64,000 nt of DNA from DASRDB01 sp035652815. Lineage in GTDB: Bacteria; Chloroflexota; Ktedonobacteria; Ktedonobacterales; Ktedonobacteraceae. The DNA lies in NCBI GenBank assembly GCA_035652815.1, contig DASRDB010000003.1:868001-932000 (forward strand), given 5' to 3'. The notes under the pieces were generated by a model that searched no databases, had not been told where the DNA came from, and saw nothing but the letters and a program-made list of their open reading frames with translations. Numbering within the stretch: the first letter of the stretch is position 1; each line of letters opens with the position of its first letter. Shown piece by piece: positions 35,859 through 44,863 of this stretch. A program made the translations under genes and the position numbers.

Positions 35859-36377
35859 TCATTCCCTCGCAACCTCATGATCCCGAAAGAACGTATGCCA
35901 CGGACCACACCCGGTGATGAAAGGCTGCATAAGCGCCCGTTCGGCCTGGATTGTATGATTCAAATCGTGCGCAGCCCAGGTATGCAGCATCTGCACGAGC
36001 GTCACGGTACCCAGTTGAGGATGCTGCACCGTCCGTTCCAAATCCTCATCCTTTACCTGCTCAAGCAGGGGAAGGTTGTCTTGACGAGCGCGTGCGAACG
36101 TAGCCGCAAGCTCCTCAGGCGTCTTTGAAGCAAAATCCGTCTGCGGCTTGTTCGGGTCGAAAGCAGTAAAATCCTGCCCGGCCAGAAAAGCGCGGAAGCG
36201 GACAGGAAAAAGCGCAAGTTCCGCGTCCAGTAAATGCTGTAAGCATTGCACCGCCGACCACTCTCCCTCGCGCGGCGGACGTGTCAGCAAATCAACGGGA
36301 AACGTGCTGACCAGTTGTTGCCAGCGTCCCGGCGTAGTGGAGAGAACAGCGTGTATGCGTTCTAACATCGAATTCAA
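35859..36377 (-). CDS. DinB-like metal-binding protein
   Basis: 172 aa four-helix bundle. The metal-binding His triad is visible: H48 (CLQHLLDAE), H137 and H141 (HDLNHTIQAER). This subgroup (DinB_2/DUF664) includes mycothiol- and bacillithiol-dependent enzymes; the actual substrate is unknown. Confidence 0.85.
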   Translation of the reverse strand: MNSMLERIHAVLSTTPGRWQQLVSTFPVDLLTRPPREGEWSAVQCLQHLLDAELALFPVRFRAFLAGQDFTAFDPNKPQTDFASKTPEELAATFARARQDNLPLLEQVKDEDLERTVQHPQLGTVTLVQMLHTWAAHDLNHTIQAERALMQPFITGCGPWHTFFRDHEVARE

Positions 36378-37190
36378 TGAAGGCCTCCTTTGGTCTTTTC
36401 CAGGTCCAATGCGTATGAAAAACGTTATCTGCGCTAAATATGCTTTCTTTCAAATCCCCCAATTCAGGATACGAAGCGTTTAATTGGAACAATAAATAGC
36501 CATTGTCGCCTCCACTATGCAAGGTTTGGTAGTTCTTACTTGCACTTCTACCAATGACTTTATAGTCTACCACAAAAATACAATGATCATTCATTTTTAA
36601 AAGCAAACTTCCTATCAATTTTTTATGTAGAATACGCCAGGTAGTCTCAACTCAGCCCATAAAGCGGTACTAATAAGTCCTTGAAATTCCCTTTATCACT
36701 TTCCTCGATAGAAATTATATGTTATAGTATTTCTACGCCTGGGGTTATATGCTTTATCTTTCTAATAAACATTATACAAAGTGAGAAGCCATGTCGCTTG
36801 AAGGACAACAACTGGGCCGCTATCGATTATTACGCTTGCTTTCTGCCAATTACCTCCCCCCTCTTCTCATGCCTATTGCTGTCTTTACTTCTTAAAGACA
36901 TCCATATTGCTGTCTTGTGTAATTCTTATGCAATATCCTATTCTTCTCTAATACCCACTCCGAGTGTGTTTATAATAAAAAACAGAAATAAGGCTCGTTT
37001 TACATTCATTATCTCATCAAAATATATCTGAAGAATAAGTGAAGGATAGAGAAAGCCCAATGAAACCATCACCTGCTATCCTTAGACATAGGAGAAACAA
37101 AAACAGTCACTGCGTAGTAAGGTGTGCTATGCCAGTACTGCTCTCCACTGGGTCCGTTGTATGATTCTCGTCAGACAAAGGAGTGTATGC
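36378..37190. other. AT-rich gap with little coding content
   Basis: This 813-base stretch is clearly more AT-rich than its neighbours. It holds only short chance frames apart from the kinase-like remnant at 36791-36895. No tRNA, insertion sequence or repeat is evident. It may be the scar of a deleted kinase gene. Confidence 0.6.
36791..36895 (+). pseudogene. Remnant of the start of a Ser/Thr kinase gene
   Basis: The 34-residue frame begins MSLEGQQLGRYRLLRLL, the usual N-terminus of Ktedonobacterial Ser/Thr kinases, where the glycine loop would follow. It then diverges (SANYLPPLLMP) and stops. The upstream AT-rich promoter-like region and a GTGAGAAG ribosome site are kept. It is probably a decayed 5' end; a small functional peptide is less likely. 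Confidence 0.5.
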
Positions 37191-38105
37191 ATGAGAAAAC
37201 GAGCCTTCCCGGTACTTGGGCTCCTGACACTCGCGATTGCGGCCTTCATGGCAATGATGCCAATGAGCGCAATGGCAGCTACCACATCGAGTTTGAGCCA
37301 TCAACCACGCCACCACCATCCTCACTTCTTCTACAAGAAGGGCCACCAGCCAAAGAATTTCCGCTATGCAGCCGGCAACAATTTGAACTATGGCGGCGGG
37401 CCGGTTATGGGTGGTACAGCCAATGTCTATGCCATCTTCTGGGAGCCAACTGGCAATGTATCTGCCAATTATAACAGCCTGATTGAGCGTTATTTCAACG
37501 ATGTCAATGGCACAGGCCTGTATAACAACAACTCCCAATATACCGATTCGGGCGGCAATGCTCCGACTGGCGAGCGGCTGGCTGGTGTCTGGGTAGATAA
37601 CAGCGCCTATCCCGAAAGCCCCCTGCTCGACAGCGACATCCAGAACGAAGTAACCAACGCCTTGAACGCGAACGGCTGGTCCCCGAGCATCGACAATATC
37701 TTTTTCGTCTTCACCGAGGCAGGCCAGGATTTGTGCTTCGACAGCTCTTACAGCCAGTGCGCTTCCAACACCTTCTGTGCCTATCACAACTACTTCGGCA
37801 GCAATACCATCTACGCGGCCATGCCCTATGCCGCCAGCTTTAGCTGCCAGACGCCAGGTAGCCCCAACAACGACGACGCCGACCTGACCATCAACGTGAC
37901 CTCGCACGAACAGATGGAGGCCGCAACCGATCCCTTGCTCAACGCCTGGACAGACTCCAGCGGCCAGGAAATCGGTGACAAGTGCGCCTGGCAGTTCGGC
38001 ACCGTGAACTCCGATGGCTCAAACGTCAACTGGAACGGTGACCCCTACATCGTCCAGCAAGAATGGGACAACGCCGTTGGTGGCTGCGTCCTCACTGGAC
38101 CGTAA
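37191..38105 (+). CDS. Secreted protein, EXORDIUM-like
   Basis: 304 aa. A signal peptide (MRKRAFPVLGLLTLAIAAFM, cleavage after AMA near residue 30) leads to a His-rich stretch, then GGGPVMGGTANVYAIFWEP, which resembles the phosphate-induced EXORDIUM family. VTSHEQMEAATDPLLNAW carries an HE-x-x-E-like pattern seen in related bacterial secreted proteins. Six Cys suggest disulfides outside the cell. The frame opens at 37122, but AAAGGAG supports ATG 37191. Role outside the cell is unknown. Confidence 0.65.
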   Translation: MRKRAFPVLGLLTLAIAAFMAMMPMSAMAATTSSLSHQPRHHHPHFFYKKGHQPKNFRYAAGNNLNYGGGPVMGGTANVYAIFWEPTGNVSANYNSLIERYFNDVNGTGLYNNNSQYTDSGGNAPTGERLAGVWVDNSAYPESPLLDSDIQNEVTNALNANGWSPSIDNIFFVFTEAGQDLCFDSSYSQCASNTFCAYHNYFGSNTIYAAMPYAASFSCQTPGSPNNDDADLTINVTSHEQMEAATDPLLNAWTDSSGQEIGDKCAWQFGTVNSDGSNVNWNGDPYIVQQEWDNAVGGCVLTGP

Positions 38106-38141
38106 TCCCCGATCCATCACTCAACACGCGCGGAAGAAGCA

Positions 38142-38170
38142 GGAGTGCCGGAATTGTTCCGGCGCTCCTT
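38142..38170 (+). terminator. Hairpin after the EXORDIUM-like gene
   Basis: A 12-bp stem with one wobble pair (38142-38153 with 38157-38168) and a TTG loop, between convergent genes. There is no long T-run, so it may act in both directions only weakly. Confidence 0.5.
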
Positions 38171-38171
38171 C

Positions 38172-39482
38172 CTATGCCTGCGAATAGGAGATTTCGCTCC
38201 AGGTTTTTCCTCCGTCCATCGTCTTCAAGAGGCCAATCACATCTCCTGCTCTTATGCCGCCTCCTGGCGCAGGCACAAAAGCTGTTTGATTATCGGCCAG
38301 CGCCCATCCGACAGTCGGCGAGATAAAATCTACCTTTGTGATACGCTTAAACGAGGTAATCATCTTTCCAGTTGTCCAGTGCCGCCATCCATCGCTCGTC
38401 GCGTAGAACTGCTTTGTTGAGGTATCCGCCAGATTCCAGGCATGCTCCATATCAATATATTCTGCATACGTCACATCCATTGCAATCGTAGTACCGCTCC
38501 ACGTTTGCCCACCATCATGCGTCACAAACAACATAGTCCCGGGCGTACCCTGGGAACCTGTACCGTTCATATAAACTGGCAGCACACCATCCTGGGCATT
38601 GAAAAATTTGGGTGTCCAGGCAACCAGTCCACCCGCAGGAAAGGCTATCGATATCTGGTGCCAGGTGCTGCCGCCATCATGTGTGACATAGAGCCAGCAA
38701 AAGCTCGTATTATCCTTTCGATATGAGGTACCCGCCAGCCAGCCCGTCGTCTGATCCAGAAATTGCATTCTCGCGCTTGCCGCGAAAGGCACAATACCAT
38801 ATGCATCATCGCTCGTTACTGGCAACTGCGAAACCGCCGGTCTGCTCCCAATCTTCTTCCAGGTCGCGCCTCCATCGCTGGTGCGGTAAAGCGAAATATT
38901 TTTTCCTATATAAGAGCTGCCAGAATCATTCCCAGGAAAATCATCGGTTCCCAAAAACCAACCATGCATGCCATCTACAAACACAGCAGCCGTCTCCAGT
39001 GGGCTGGCATTTACAACCGAAACACGCCAGGTCTTTCCTCCATCGCCGGTCACAAAAATACGCGCCTGCCCCCCTGGCGTTCCTTGTACCGACTCAGGAG
39101 CCAGCACTGTAGCAACCGTTGCCGAGTGAAAATCCATAAAACAGGGCACCATAAAGCCTCTACCGGCGCTTTGCGTCGAAGTACAGCGCAAGGTGCCTGT
39201 CCAGTGCCTGCCACCATCCGTCGTTCGCAAAATACTATAGCTTCCCGTTCCAACAACGTCCCAACTCACGGCCCACCCGGTATGTTCATCGATCATGTGA
39301 ATATCCGTCAGCATCCCCGGAATCCTTGCCATCGGCCCCTGATTATCTCCATTCGTTACAGAAAACGATGTATTTCCGCTCTTATCAGAAAAACCACAAC
39401 CGGCAAGAAACAACAGCATAACGAACAACAAAATAAAACTGATCCCTCTGGTTCTAGTCTGCTTTCTCGTCAAATACTCCAT
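38172..39482 (-). CDS. YCF48/BNR-type beta-propeller lipoprotein
   Basis: 436 aa. The N-terminal signal ends in a lipobox (LLFLAGC, Cys about 29). The rest contains repeats of the form TTDGGRHWTG, TGDGGKTWRV, THDGGSTWHQ and TMDGGKTWSE: Asp-box/BNR motifs of a propeller like the photosystem II assembly factor Ycf48. In non-photosynthetic bacteria such proteins are extracellular and of unknown role. Confidence 0.85.
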   Translation of the reverse strand: MEYLTRKQTRTRGISFILLFVMLLFLAGCGFSDKSGNTSFSVTNGDNQGPMARIPGMLTDIHMIDEHTGWAVSWDVVGTGSYSILRTTDGGRHWTGTLRCTSTQSAGRGFMVPCFMDFHSATVATVLAPESVQGTPGGQARIFVTGDGGKTWRVSVVNASPLETAAVFVDGMHGWFLGTDDFPGNDSGSSYIGKNISLYRTSDGGATWKKIGSRPAVSQLPVTSDDAYGIVPFAASARMQFLDQTTGWLAGTSYRKDNTSFCWLYVTHDGGSTWHQISIAFPAGGLVAWTPKFFNAQDGVLPVYMNGTGSQGTPGTMLFVTHDGGQTWSGTTIAMDVTYAEYIDMEHAWNLADTSTKQFYATSDGWRHWTTGKMITSFKRITKVDFISPTVGWALADNQTAFVPAPGGGIRAGDVIGLLKTMDGGKTWSEISYSQA

Positions 39483-39624
39483 ACATACTTCCCCCTGAAG
39501 AATTTATTCTCATCCGAGAAACTGAACTTTATATGAGATACGCTTTATCAGCAGTATTTGTTCCGTTTGCAGCTTGTAAGCGCCAACACAAAACGAGCCA
39601 GTAATTGCCTGTTGTTTAAAAGAT

Positions 39625-39653
39625 GAAAAAAAGAAGAGGTGAGAATGCTCACC
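39625..39653 (-). terminator. Terminator of the 115-aa gene
   Basis: On the minus strand, GGTGAG-CATT-CTCACC (39653-39638) is followed by TCTTCTTTTTTTC. Confidence 0.65.
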
Positions 39654-39672
39654 CCTTCCTTTTCCATTTTTG

Positions 39673-40020
39673 CTATGCAGCAAGCAACTCCAAATAGGCG
39701 CGTGCCACCCCTTCATCAGAAGCTTTCGCAATCCCTTTCAGCACCAATCCTATCGTCTCCGGCTGTGACACCTTCGACACATTCTGTCGTGCCAGTTCAA
39801 CCAGCGCAGGAAAACGAGCCTCCACCACGTCAATAAGCGCCTCCTGGAATCCCTCAAGCTTGCCCTCTTCGCGCCCTATTCCAACCAGTTTCTTATACGT
39901 TGGTGTTTCAGCAAAGATATCTTTGGACATCGCAAAAATCCTTTCAACCCACTCCTGATCTTTTCCCTCTGGAAAGATCAGGTCTACAAACAGCTTAATA
40001 CTATCATCCCAGTCACCCAT
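39673..40020 (-). CDS. Rpn-like C-terminal fragment protein
   Basis: 115 aa. The GREEGKLEGFQEALIDVV stretch and the following VEARFPALVELARQNV resemble the C-terminal part of Rpn (PD-(D/E)xK transposase-like) and DUF4351-type proteins. No nuclease domain is present. GGAG before ATG 40020 and its own terminator suggest it is expressed as is; it may be the shortened remnant of a longer gene. Confidence 0.55.
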   Translation of the reverse strand: MGDWDDSIKLFVDLIFPEGKDQEWVERIFAMSKDIFAETPTYKKLVGIGREEGKLEGFQEALIDVVEARFPALVELARQNVSKVSQPETIGLVLKGIAKASDEGVARAYLELLAA

Positions 40021-40119
40021 ACAAGCTCCATTTAAATATATAATAGCAGCAGTTTAACACAACTATATTGTAGGCTCAAGCATCTCTATCCTCAATTAAC
40101 CGCTAAAAGGAGATCACAA

Positions 40120-40890
40120 ATGAATACCACTCCTCGAAAAATCGCGATTGTCACCGGAGCAAGCCGCCAGCAAGGCATTGGAGCTGCCGTATGCCGCCAA
40201 TTGGCGCAAAAAGGCGTTGATATTTTCTTCACGCATTGGAGCGCTTACGATGCTCGTATGCCCTGGGGAGCGGAAGACGTCGAACCTGACCGCTTGCAAC
40301 AACAGGTACGAGCAGCAGGTGCCCGCTGCGAACACCTTAAACTCGATCTAGGCAAAGTAGAAGCCCCGCAGCAGCTTCTGGATGCTGTTGAAGCACAATT
40401 AGGGCCAGCATCTATCCTGGTCAACAACGCTACCCATGATGATACCGATGCGCCTTTCGATCAGCTAGATGCTCAAACGCTGGATGCATATTATGCGGTG
40501 AACATGCGCGGAACGATGCTCTTAAGCATCGAGTTTGCCCGTCGTTTCAAGCAAGCCGCGGGTGGGCGCATCATCAATCTAACTTCCGGACAGGGGCGCG
40601 GTGCGATGCCAGGGAAGCTGGCTTATGTCGCAACAAAAGGGGCTATCGAGGCATTTACTGTGACGCTGGCGGTCGAAGTCGCGCCACGTGGTATCACAGT
40701 CAATGCTGTTGATCCGGGTCCTACCGATACGGGATGGATGACTGAGGAGATAAAGCAAGACCTCTTGCCTCGCTTTCCGATGGGGCGCATAGGACAGCCC
40801 GAGGACGCTGCCCGTCTCATCGCCTTCCTGGCAAGTGAAGATGCTGGCTGGATTACCGGTCAAATCATCCGCTCGACTGGCGGCTTTTAA
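40120..40890 (+). CDS. Short-chain dehydrogenase/reductase
   Basis: 256 aa classical SDR. The NAD(P)-binding TGASRQQGIG is at 12-21, NNAT (LVNNATHDD) in the middle, the active Tyr and Lys in YVATK, and the C-terminal GWITGQIIRSTGGF. Resembles 3-oxoacyl-ACP reductases, but no fatty acid genes are adjacent, so the substrate is open. AAAGGAG precedes ATG 40120. Confidence 0.88.
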   Translation: MNTTPRKIAIVTGASRQQGIGAAVCRQLAQKGVDIFFTHWSAYDARMPWGAEDVEPDRLQQQVRAAGARCEHLKLDLGKVEAPQQLLDAVEAQLGPASILVNNATHDDTDAPFDQLDAQTLDAYYAVNMRGTMLLSIEFARRFKQAAGGRIINLTSGQGRGAMPGKLAYVATKGAIEAFTVTLAVEVAPRGITVNAVDPGPTDTGWMTEEIKQDLLPRFPMGRIGQPEDAARLIAFLASEDAGWITGQIIRSTGGF

Positions 40891-40943
40891 CACCTTAAAC
40901 TCTTTTGAGAGCTTTTCAGAAAGAGGCAGCAATGGATCGAAGC

Positions 40944-42401
40944 TTATCCACCAGAAAACCCGATGGCTCCCAGGATACGCGCGTAATCCGAGGTCTGCCC
41001 AACATCGGTGAAGTTGCCGGTCCGCACGTCGATGGCGTAGAGCGTTTTGTCACCGTAGAACGTCAAGATATGATTGTTCAACCAGGGGCCGAGTTCCACG
41101 AGCAGGTGAGTGGAGGTGGCAAGCAGTTGTGGCTTGCCAACGTGCAAACTGGCTCCTGAGCCAGAAATCTGTACCGTATAGATAGCGCTATGCCGGTCAT
41201 AGGGTTCCTGGTCATCGCTGGAGAATTCGACATAGACCAGGGTATGCCCATCAGGCGAAAAAGTGGGTGTCGTCACCCAGTGATACTGCGCGCTATTGCT
41301 CAAATCATGCTGCTCAGGCAAAATCACTGAGGCATTTCCCAGGCTCATCGTCGAACTGTCCAGTGACGCCATACTTAAACTGTTCGCATAGGAAAGCGCG
41401 GCAACAGATTCTGGCACGCTCTTATCGGTCGGCACAGGCACCGCCCCCTCATTTGTCGAATACAGCAGAGCATTGCCATAAGGGGTCATCACGAGCGGCC
41501 CCTGCGATGGATTCTCATCGAGGATAAGCTGCGGAAGCGCCTGGGGATTGCTCAAGTCTAGCGACCACAGCCCATATTGCACAGCTTCGTGGCTCCCGCG
41601 ATCATCCGTGAGCAGCAGGGTAGTATCTGCCTGTTTCGTAAAACCGTGAAGGAAAGAAAAGATGCGGTAACACGGACAATCGAGCGCGGCTTGCTGGTAG
41701 ACGAGCGCCGGGTTCGAGAGCGGCCCCGCATACATTTCGATGGTGCCATTGCCATCCTGCGGTTCCGTAGTCCACGCGATCATCTGACCGTCATCACTGA
41801 GCGCCATCGAGGTAATCACCTGGCCATCACTCGCCGAGGCAATTTGCGTTGGCGTGCCACTGAACACATCGATCATCCAGATGCCATCGATGTTATTGTC
41901 ATTACCGCGATAGATAAGCTGGCCGGAAGGCGTCAAAATAGGAGGCACAGCCTGGCTGTTGACAAAGTTGGGCGCATTAATTTGCGTCACGGTCCCATCG
42001 GTGGTTGAAACAAGGTACAGATTGTCGTCCTGCTCGTAAATCAGGTAATGTCCATCCGCCAGTTGCAATGTGTCGGGATCAGGATTATTTGGCACAAGGA
42101 TAGATGTGTCAGGTACAGGAGTCGCCGTCGGCGTAACATCACCGGTCGGCGTTGCTTCAGGCACACGTCCTGTCGGTGAAGGACGCGGTGTTGGCCGCAC
42201 GCGCGCAACCGGCGTCGGCAGGTCGCTGAGCGTCTGCACCACGCTGTAGGTCAGTAGACCGGAAAAGAGCAGCAGCAACATTCCTATGATCGCAAGCAAT
42301 GAGAACACTCCTGCTCGCGATAGATGTACATGCTTGCCCTGCTCCGGCGGTAAAATATCCGGTATGTCCTTTTGTGGTGGATCGGTTACCTGCTGTGCCA
42401 A
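40944..42401 (-). CDS. Membrane-anchored TolB/WD40-like propeller protein
   Basis: 485 aa. A cytoplasmic N-terminus, one membrane helix (about 32-55), a Thr/Pro-rich stalk (RVRPTPRPSPTGRVPEATPT), then a propeller with repeats such as FSPDGHTLVYVEFSSDD and LSDDGQMIAWTTEPQDG. The extracellular propeller probably binds protein or sugar; the function is unknown. Confidence 0.78.
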   Translation of the reverse strand: MAQQVTDPPQKDIPDILPPEQGKHVHLSRAGVFSLLAIIGMLLLLFSGLLTYSVVQTLSDLPTPVARVRPTPRPSPTGRVPEATPTGDVTPTATPVPDTSILVPNNPDPDTLQLADGHYLIYEQDDNLYLVSTTDGTVTQINAPNFVNSQAVPPILTPSGQLIYRGNDNNIDGIWMIDVFSGTPTQIASASDGQVITSMALSDDGQMIAWTTEPQDGNGTIEMYAGPLSNPALVYQQAALDCPCYRIFSFLHGFTKQADTTLLLTDDRGSHEAVQYGLWSLDLSNPQALPQLILDENPSQGPLVMTPYGNALLYSTNEGAVPVPTDKSVPESVAALSYANSLSMASLDSSTMSLGNASVILPEQHDLSNSAQYHWVTTPTFSPDGHTLVYVEFSSDDQEPYDRHSAIYTVQISGSGASLHVGKPQLLATSTHLLVELGPWLNNHILTFYGDKTLYAIDVRTGNFTDVGQTSDYARILGAIGFSGG

Positions 42402-42480
42402 GAAATTAACTCATCCCCCAGTACATTTGCAATCATTATACATGAGATATCACTTCTAAAAAAAGAGATAGGTACCATCC

Positions 42481-43275
42481 CTAACTCACATCCTCTGTCC
42501 CACGTGGCTTCGCCTTACTCGCGTGTCGCTGAATAAAAGCCAGCGTTTTCGCGCAGACTTCCTCTCGATCATGATCTTTCATTATAACGTGGAAGGAGCG
42601 GTGAAAAGTCACAAGATGCTTTTCACGCGAACCAATGCGCCGGTAAATCTCTCGCCCATCACGCGCTGGAACCACGTGGTCGTGTATGGAGGTCATAATC
42701 AAGGCGGGTGCAGTAATACGCGGCAGTTCTTCCCGCAGGTGTGGAAGAAAATGCAGCAGCGTCTCTATTGGTCGCATAGGTGTCCAGCCATATCCAGGAC
42801 TCTCGCGCTTTTCCTGGATGTATCTTCTCCTCGCCTCGGGATCGTTAATATCCTCGCGCAGCGTCGGCAGCAATGGCGTGATATACTTCACAAATCCAAC
42901 CGCCGCTTTCATCCAGGGATACATGCGCAGAGGAGCGCACATAGAGACGACACCCGCCACCTCTTCATGCGCCGCTACGTGCAGCGATAGCGCCCCACCA
43001 AGCGAATGCCCCACCAGAAACACCACGTCACACTCCCGTTTCAAGAGACGCAATTCTGTACGTACCGCCTGCTCCCATTCATTCCAACCAAGGCCCAGCA
43101 TCTCCAGAACAGGCACGCCATGCCCTGGCAGGAGCATATTCACCACCACCATTCCCCGCGCCTTCAGTAGCTGCTCCAGTTCGGTAAAATCCCTGCTGCT
43201 GCCATTAAATCCATGCACCAGCAACACACCTACTATTGGTTTGTCCTCACCATGCTCGGGCTGAGAGGCTGCCAT
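42481..43275 (-). CDS. Alpha/beta hydrolase (lipase/esterase type)
   Basis: 264 aa from ATG 43275 (AAGGAA upstream); the open frame reaches TTG 43335 but lacks a ribosome site there. The oxyanion VHGFNGSSRDF, nucleophile GHSLGG, acid D in SIHDHVVPARDG and His in FHRSFHVIMKD are present. The architecture matches bacterial monoglyceride lipases and carboxylesterases. Cytoplasmic; substrate unknown. Confidence 0.88.
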   Translation of the reverse strand: MAASQPEHGEDKPIVGVLLVHGFNGSSRDFTELEQLLKARGMVVVNMLLPGHGVPVLEMLGLGWNEWEQAVRTELRLLKRECDVVFLVGHSLGGALSLHVAAHEEVAGVVSMCAPLRMYPWMKAAVGFVKYITPLLPTLREDINDPEARRRYIQEKRESPGYGWTPMRPIETLLHFLPHLREELPRITAPALIMTSIHDHVVPARDGREIYRRIGSREKHLVTFHRSFHVIMKDHDREEVCAKTLAFIQRHASKAKPRGTEDVS

Positions 43276-43476
43276 GCAATTCTGTTCCTTATCCAGTATC
43301 ACCAATATTTCTTGATTGTTATTACGTTTCGACAAATAAAGGGGTTGCGCGAATTTTTCGTTGTGAGCATATTCACAGTCACGTTTTTGGGGGGCTGGCG
43401 ATACGCCATTGATTGCCCTTTGCCATAAAAAGTGCTATAGTCATCTCCATTATTAATATTATGTAGCCAGGAGTAC

Positions 43477-44619
43477 ATGATGAAATTCGCAACTCGAGCA
43501 ATACATGCCGGGCAGGAACCCGATCCTACTACCGGCTCTGTCATAACGCCCATCTACCAGACCTCAACCTATGCTCAAGAAGGGCTGGGAGAGCATAAAG
43601 GATATGAATACTCGCGCACAGGCAATCCTACGCGCGCGGCGCTGGAAACAGCCCTCGCCTCTCTTGAAGAGGGACAATACGGGCTGGCCTTCGCCTCGGG
43701 TATGGCCGCCGAAACCGCTATCCTCAGCCTGCTCAACGCGGGCGACCATATCATTTCCTGCGACGACACCTATGGCGGCACCTACCGCGTTCTCGAGCGC
43801 GTCATGCGCCGCTATAATGTCGATGCCAGTTATGTACCCGCCAACGATATCGCGGCCTACGAAAAGGCCATTCGCCCCAACACGCGCATGATCTGGCTGG
43901 AATCGCCCACCAACCCGCTGCTTGGGCTGATCGATATCGCGGCGGTGGCCGAAATCGCCCACCGCCATAAGCTGCTCGTCGTCATGGATAACACCTTCGC
44001 CACCCCGTACTTCCAGCAGCCATTGAAGCTGGGCGCGGACATCGTCGTACACAGCACCACCAAGTACATCAACGGCCACAGCGACATCATCGGCGGCGCG
44101 GTTGTCGTCAACGATGAAGAGGTCTACTCGGCCATCAAATTTTATCAGAACGCGGCGGGCGGCGTTCCTTCCCCATTCGATACCTGGCTTACCCTGCGCG
44201 GTATCAAGACGCTCGCGGTACGCATGCGCCAGCACGAGGAAAATGCCCAGGCAGTAGCCCGTTTTCTGAGCGAACATCCCCGTGTGGAGAAAGTCTACTA
44301 TCCCGGCCTGCCTTCTTCTCCCGACTACGAGCTTGCAAAGCGCCAGATGAGCGGCTTCGGTGGCATGGTCTCCTTCCAGTTCAAAGGCAGCTATGACGAC
44401 GTGAAACGCATGGTGCGCCATTTTGAGGTATTCACCCTTGGCGAGAGCCTGGGCGGCGTCGAATCCCTGGTCTGCCATCCCGCCTCTATGACGCACGCAT
44501 CCATTCCAAAGGACATCCGCGAAGCGCGAGGATTGACCAATACCCTGCTCCGCCTCTCGGTTGGCATCGAAGACAAAGAAGACCTGCTGGCAGACCTGGA
44601 ACAGGTGCTGGCTAAGTGA
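43477..44619 (+). CDS. Cystathionine gamma-synthase/lyase family PLP enzyme
   Basis: 380 aa of the Cys/Met metabolism PLP family. YEYSRTGNPTRAALE, DDTYGGTYRV, and the PLP Lys196 in HSTTKYINGHSD are visible; SVGIEDKEDLLADLEQ ends the protein. Sequence alone does not separate metB (synthase) from metC/mccB (lyase). ATG 43480 is three bases downstream with better spacing from AGGAG and may be the real start. Confidence 0.92.
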   Translation: MMKFATRAIHAGQEPDPTTGSVITPIYQTSTYAQEGLGEHKGYEYSRTGNPTRAALETALASLEEGQYGLAFASGMAAETAILSLLNAGDHIISCDDTYGGTYRVLERVMRRYNVDASYVPANDIAAYEKAIRPNTRMIWLESPTNPLLGLIDIAAVAEIAHRHKLLVVMDNTFATPYFQQPLKLGADIVVHSTTKYINGHSDIIGGAVVVNDEEVYSAIKFYQNAAGGVPSPFDTWLTLRGIKTLAVRMRQHEENAQAVARFLSEHPRVEKVYYPGLPSSPDYELAKRQMSGFGGMVSFQFKGSYDDVKRMVRHFEVFTLGESLGGVESLVCHPASMTHASIPKDIREARGLTNTLLRLSVGIEDKEDLLADLEQVLAK

Positions 44620-44639
44620 CCCCACCCCGAATCACGCCT

Positions 44640-44666
44640 GTCATGCTTCGCTGCGCTCAGCATGAC
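44640..44666. repeat. Dispersed palindromic repeat, shortened copy 4
   Basis: Core GTCATGCT/AGCATGAC (44640-44647 with 44659-44666) around TCGCTGCGCTC. This is one half of the TGTCATCCTGAGC family folded into a short hairpin and may serve as a terminator. Confidence 0.7.
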
Positions 44667-44863
44667 TGGCTAAGGTATGTCGTTAACCGCCATCCCATGC
44701 TAGCCACCCAAAGGTACCAACAAGGCGTTGATGTTACTCATGCACCGGACAACCGATGTAATATGAGGAGAGGCTAAACGTCTGTCTAAAAACGCATCTA
44801 TAACGTTTAATTTTAATGTATCTAAAATCGGTAATCGATCATAGTAGAGGAGGCTGTGCTGCT

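Noticed and set aside
43564..44625. A 353-codon frame antisense to the Cys/Met PLP enzyme gene
   Set aside because: Shadow of a well-conserved enzyme; no start signal.
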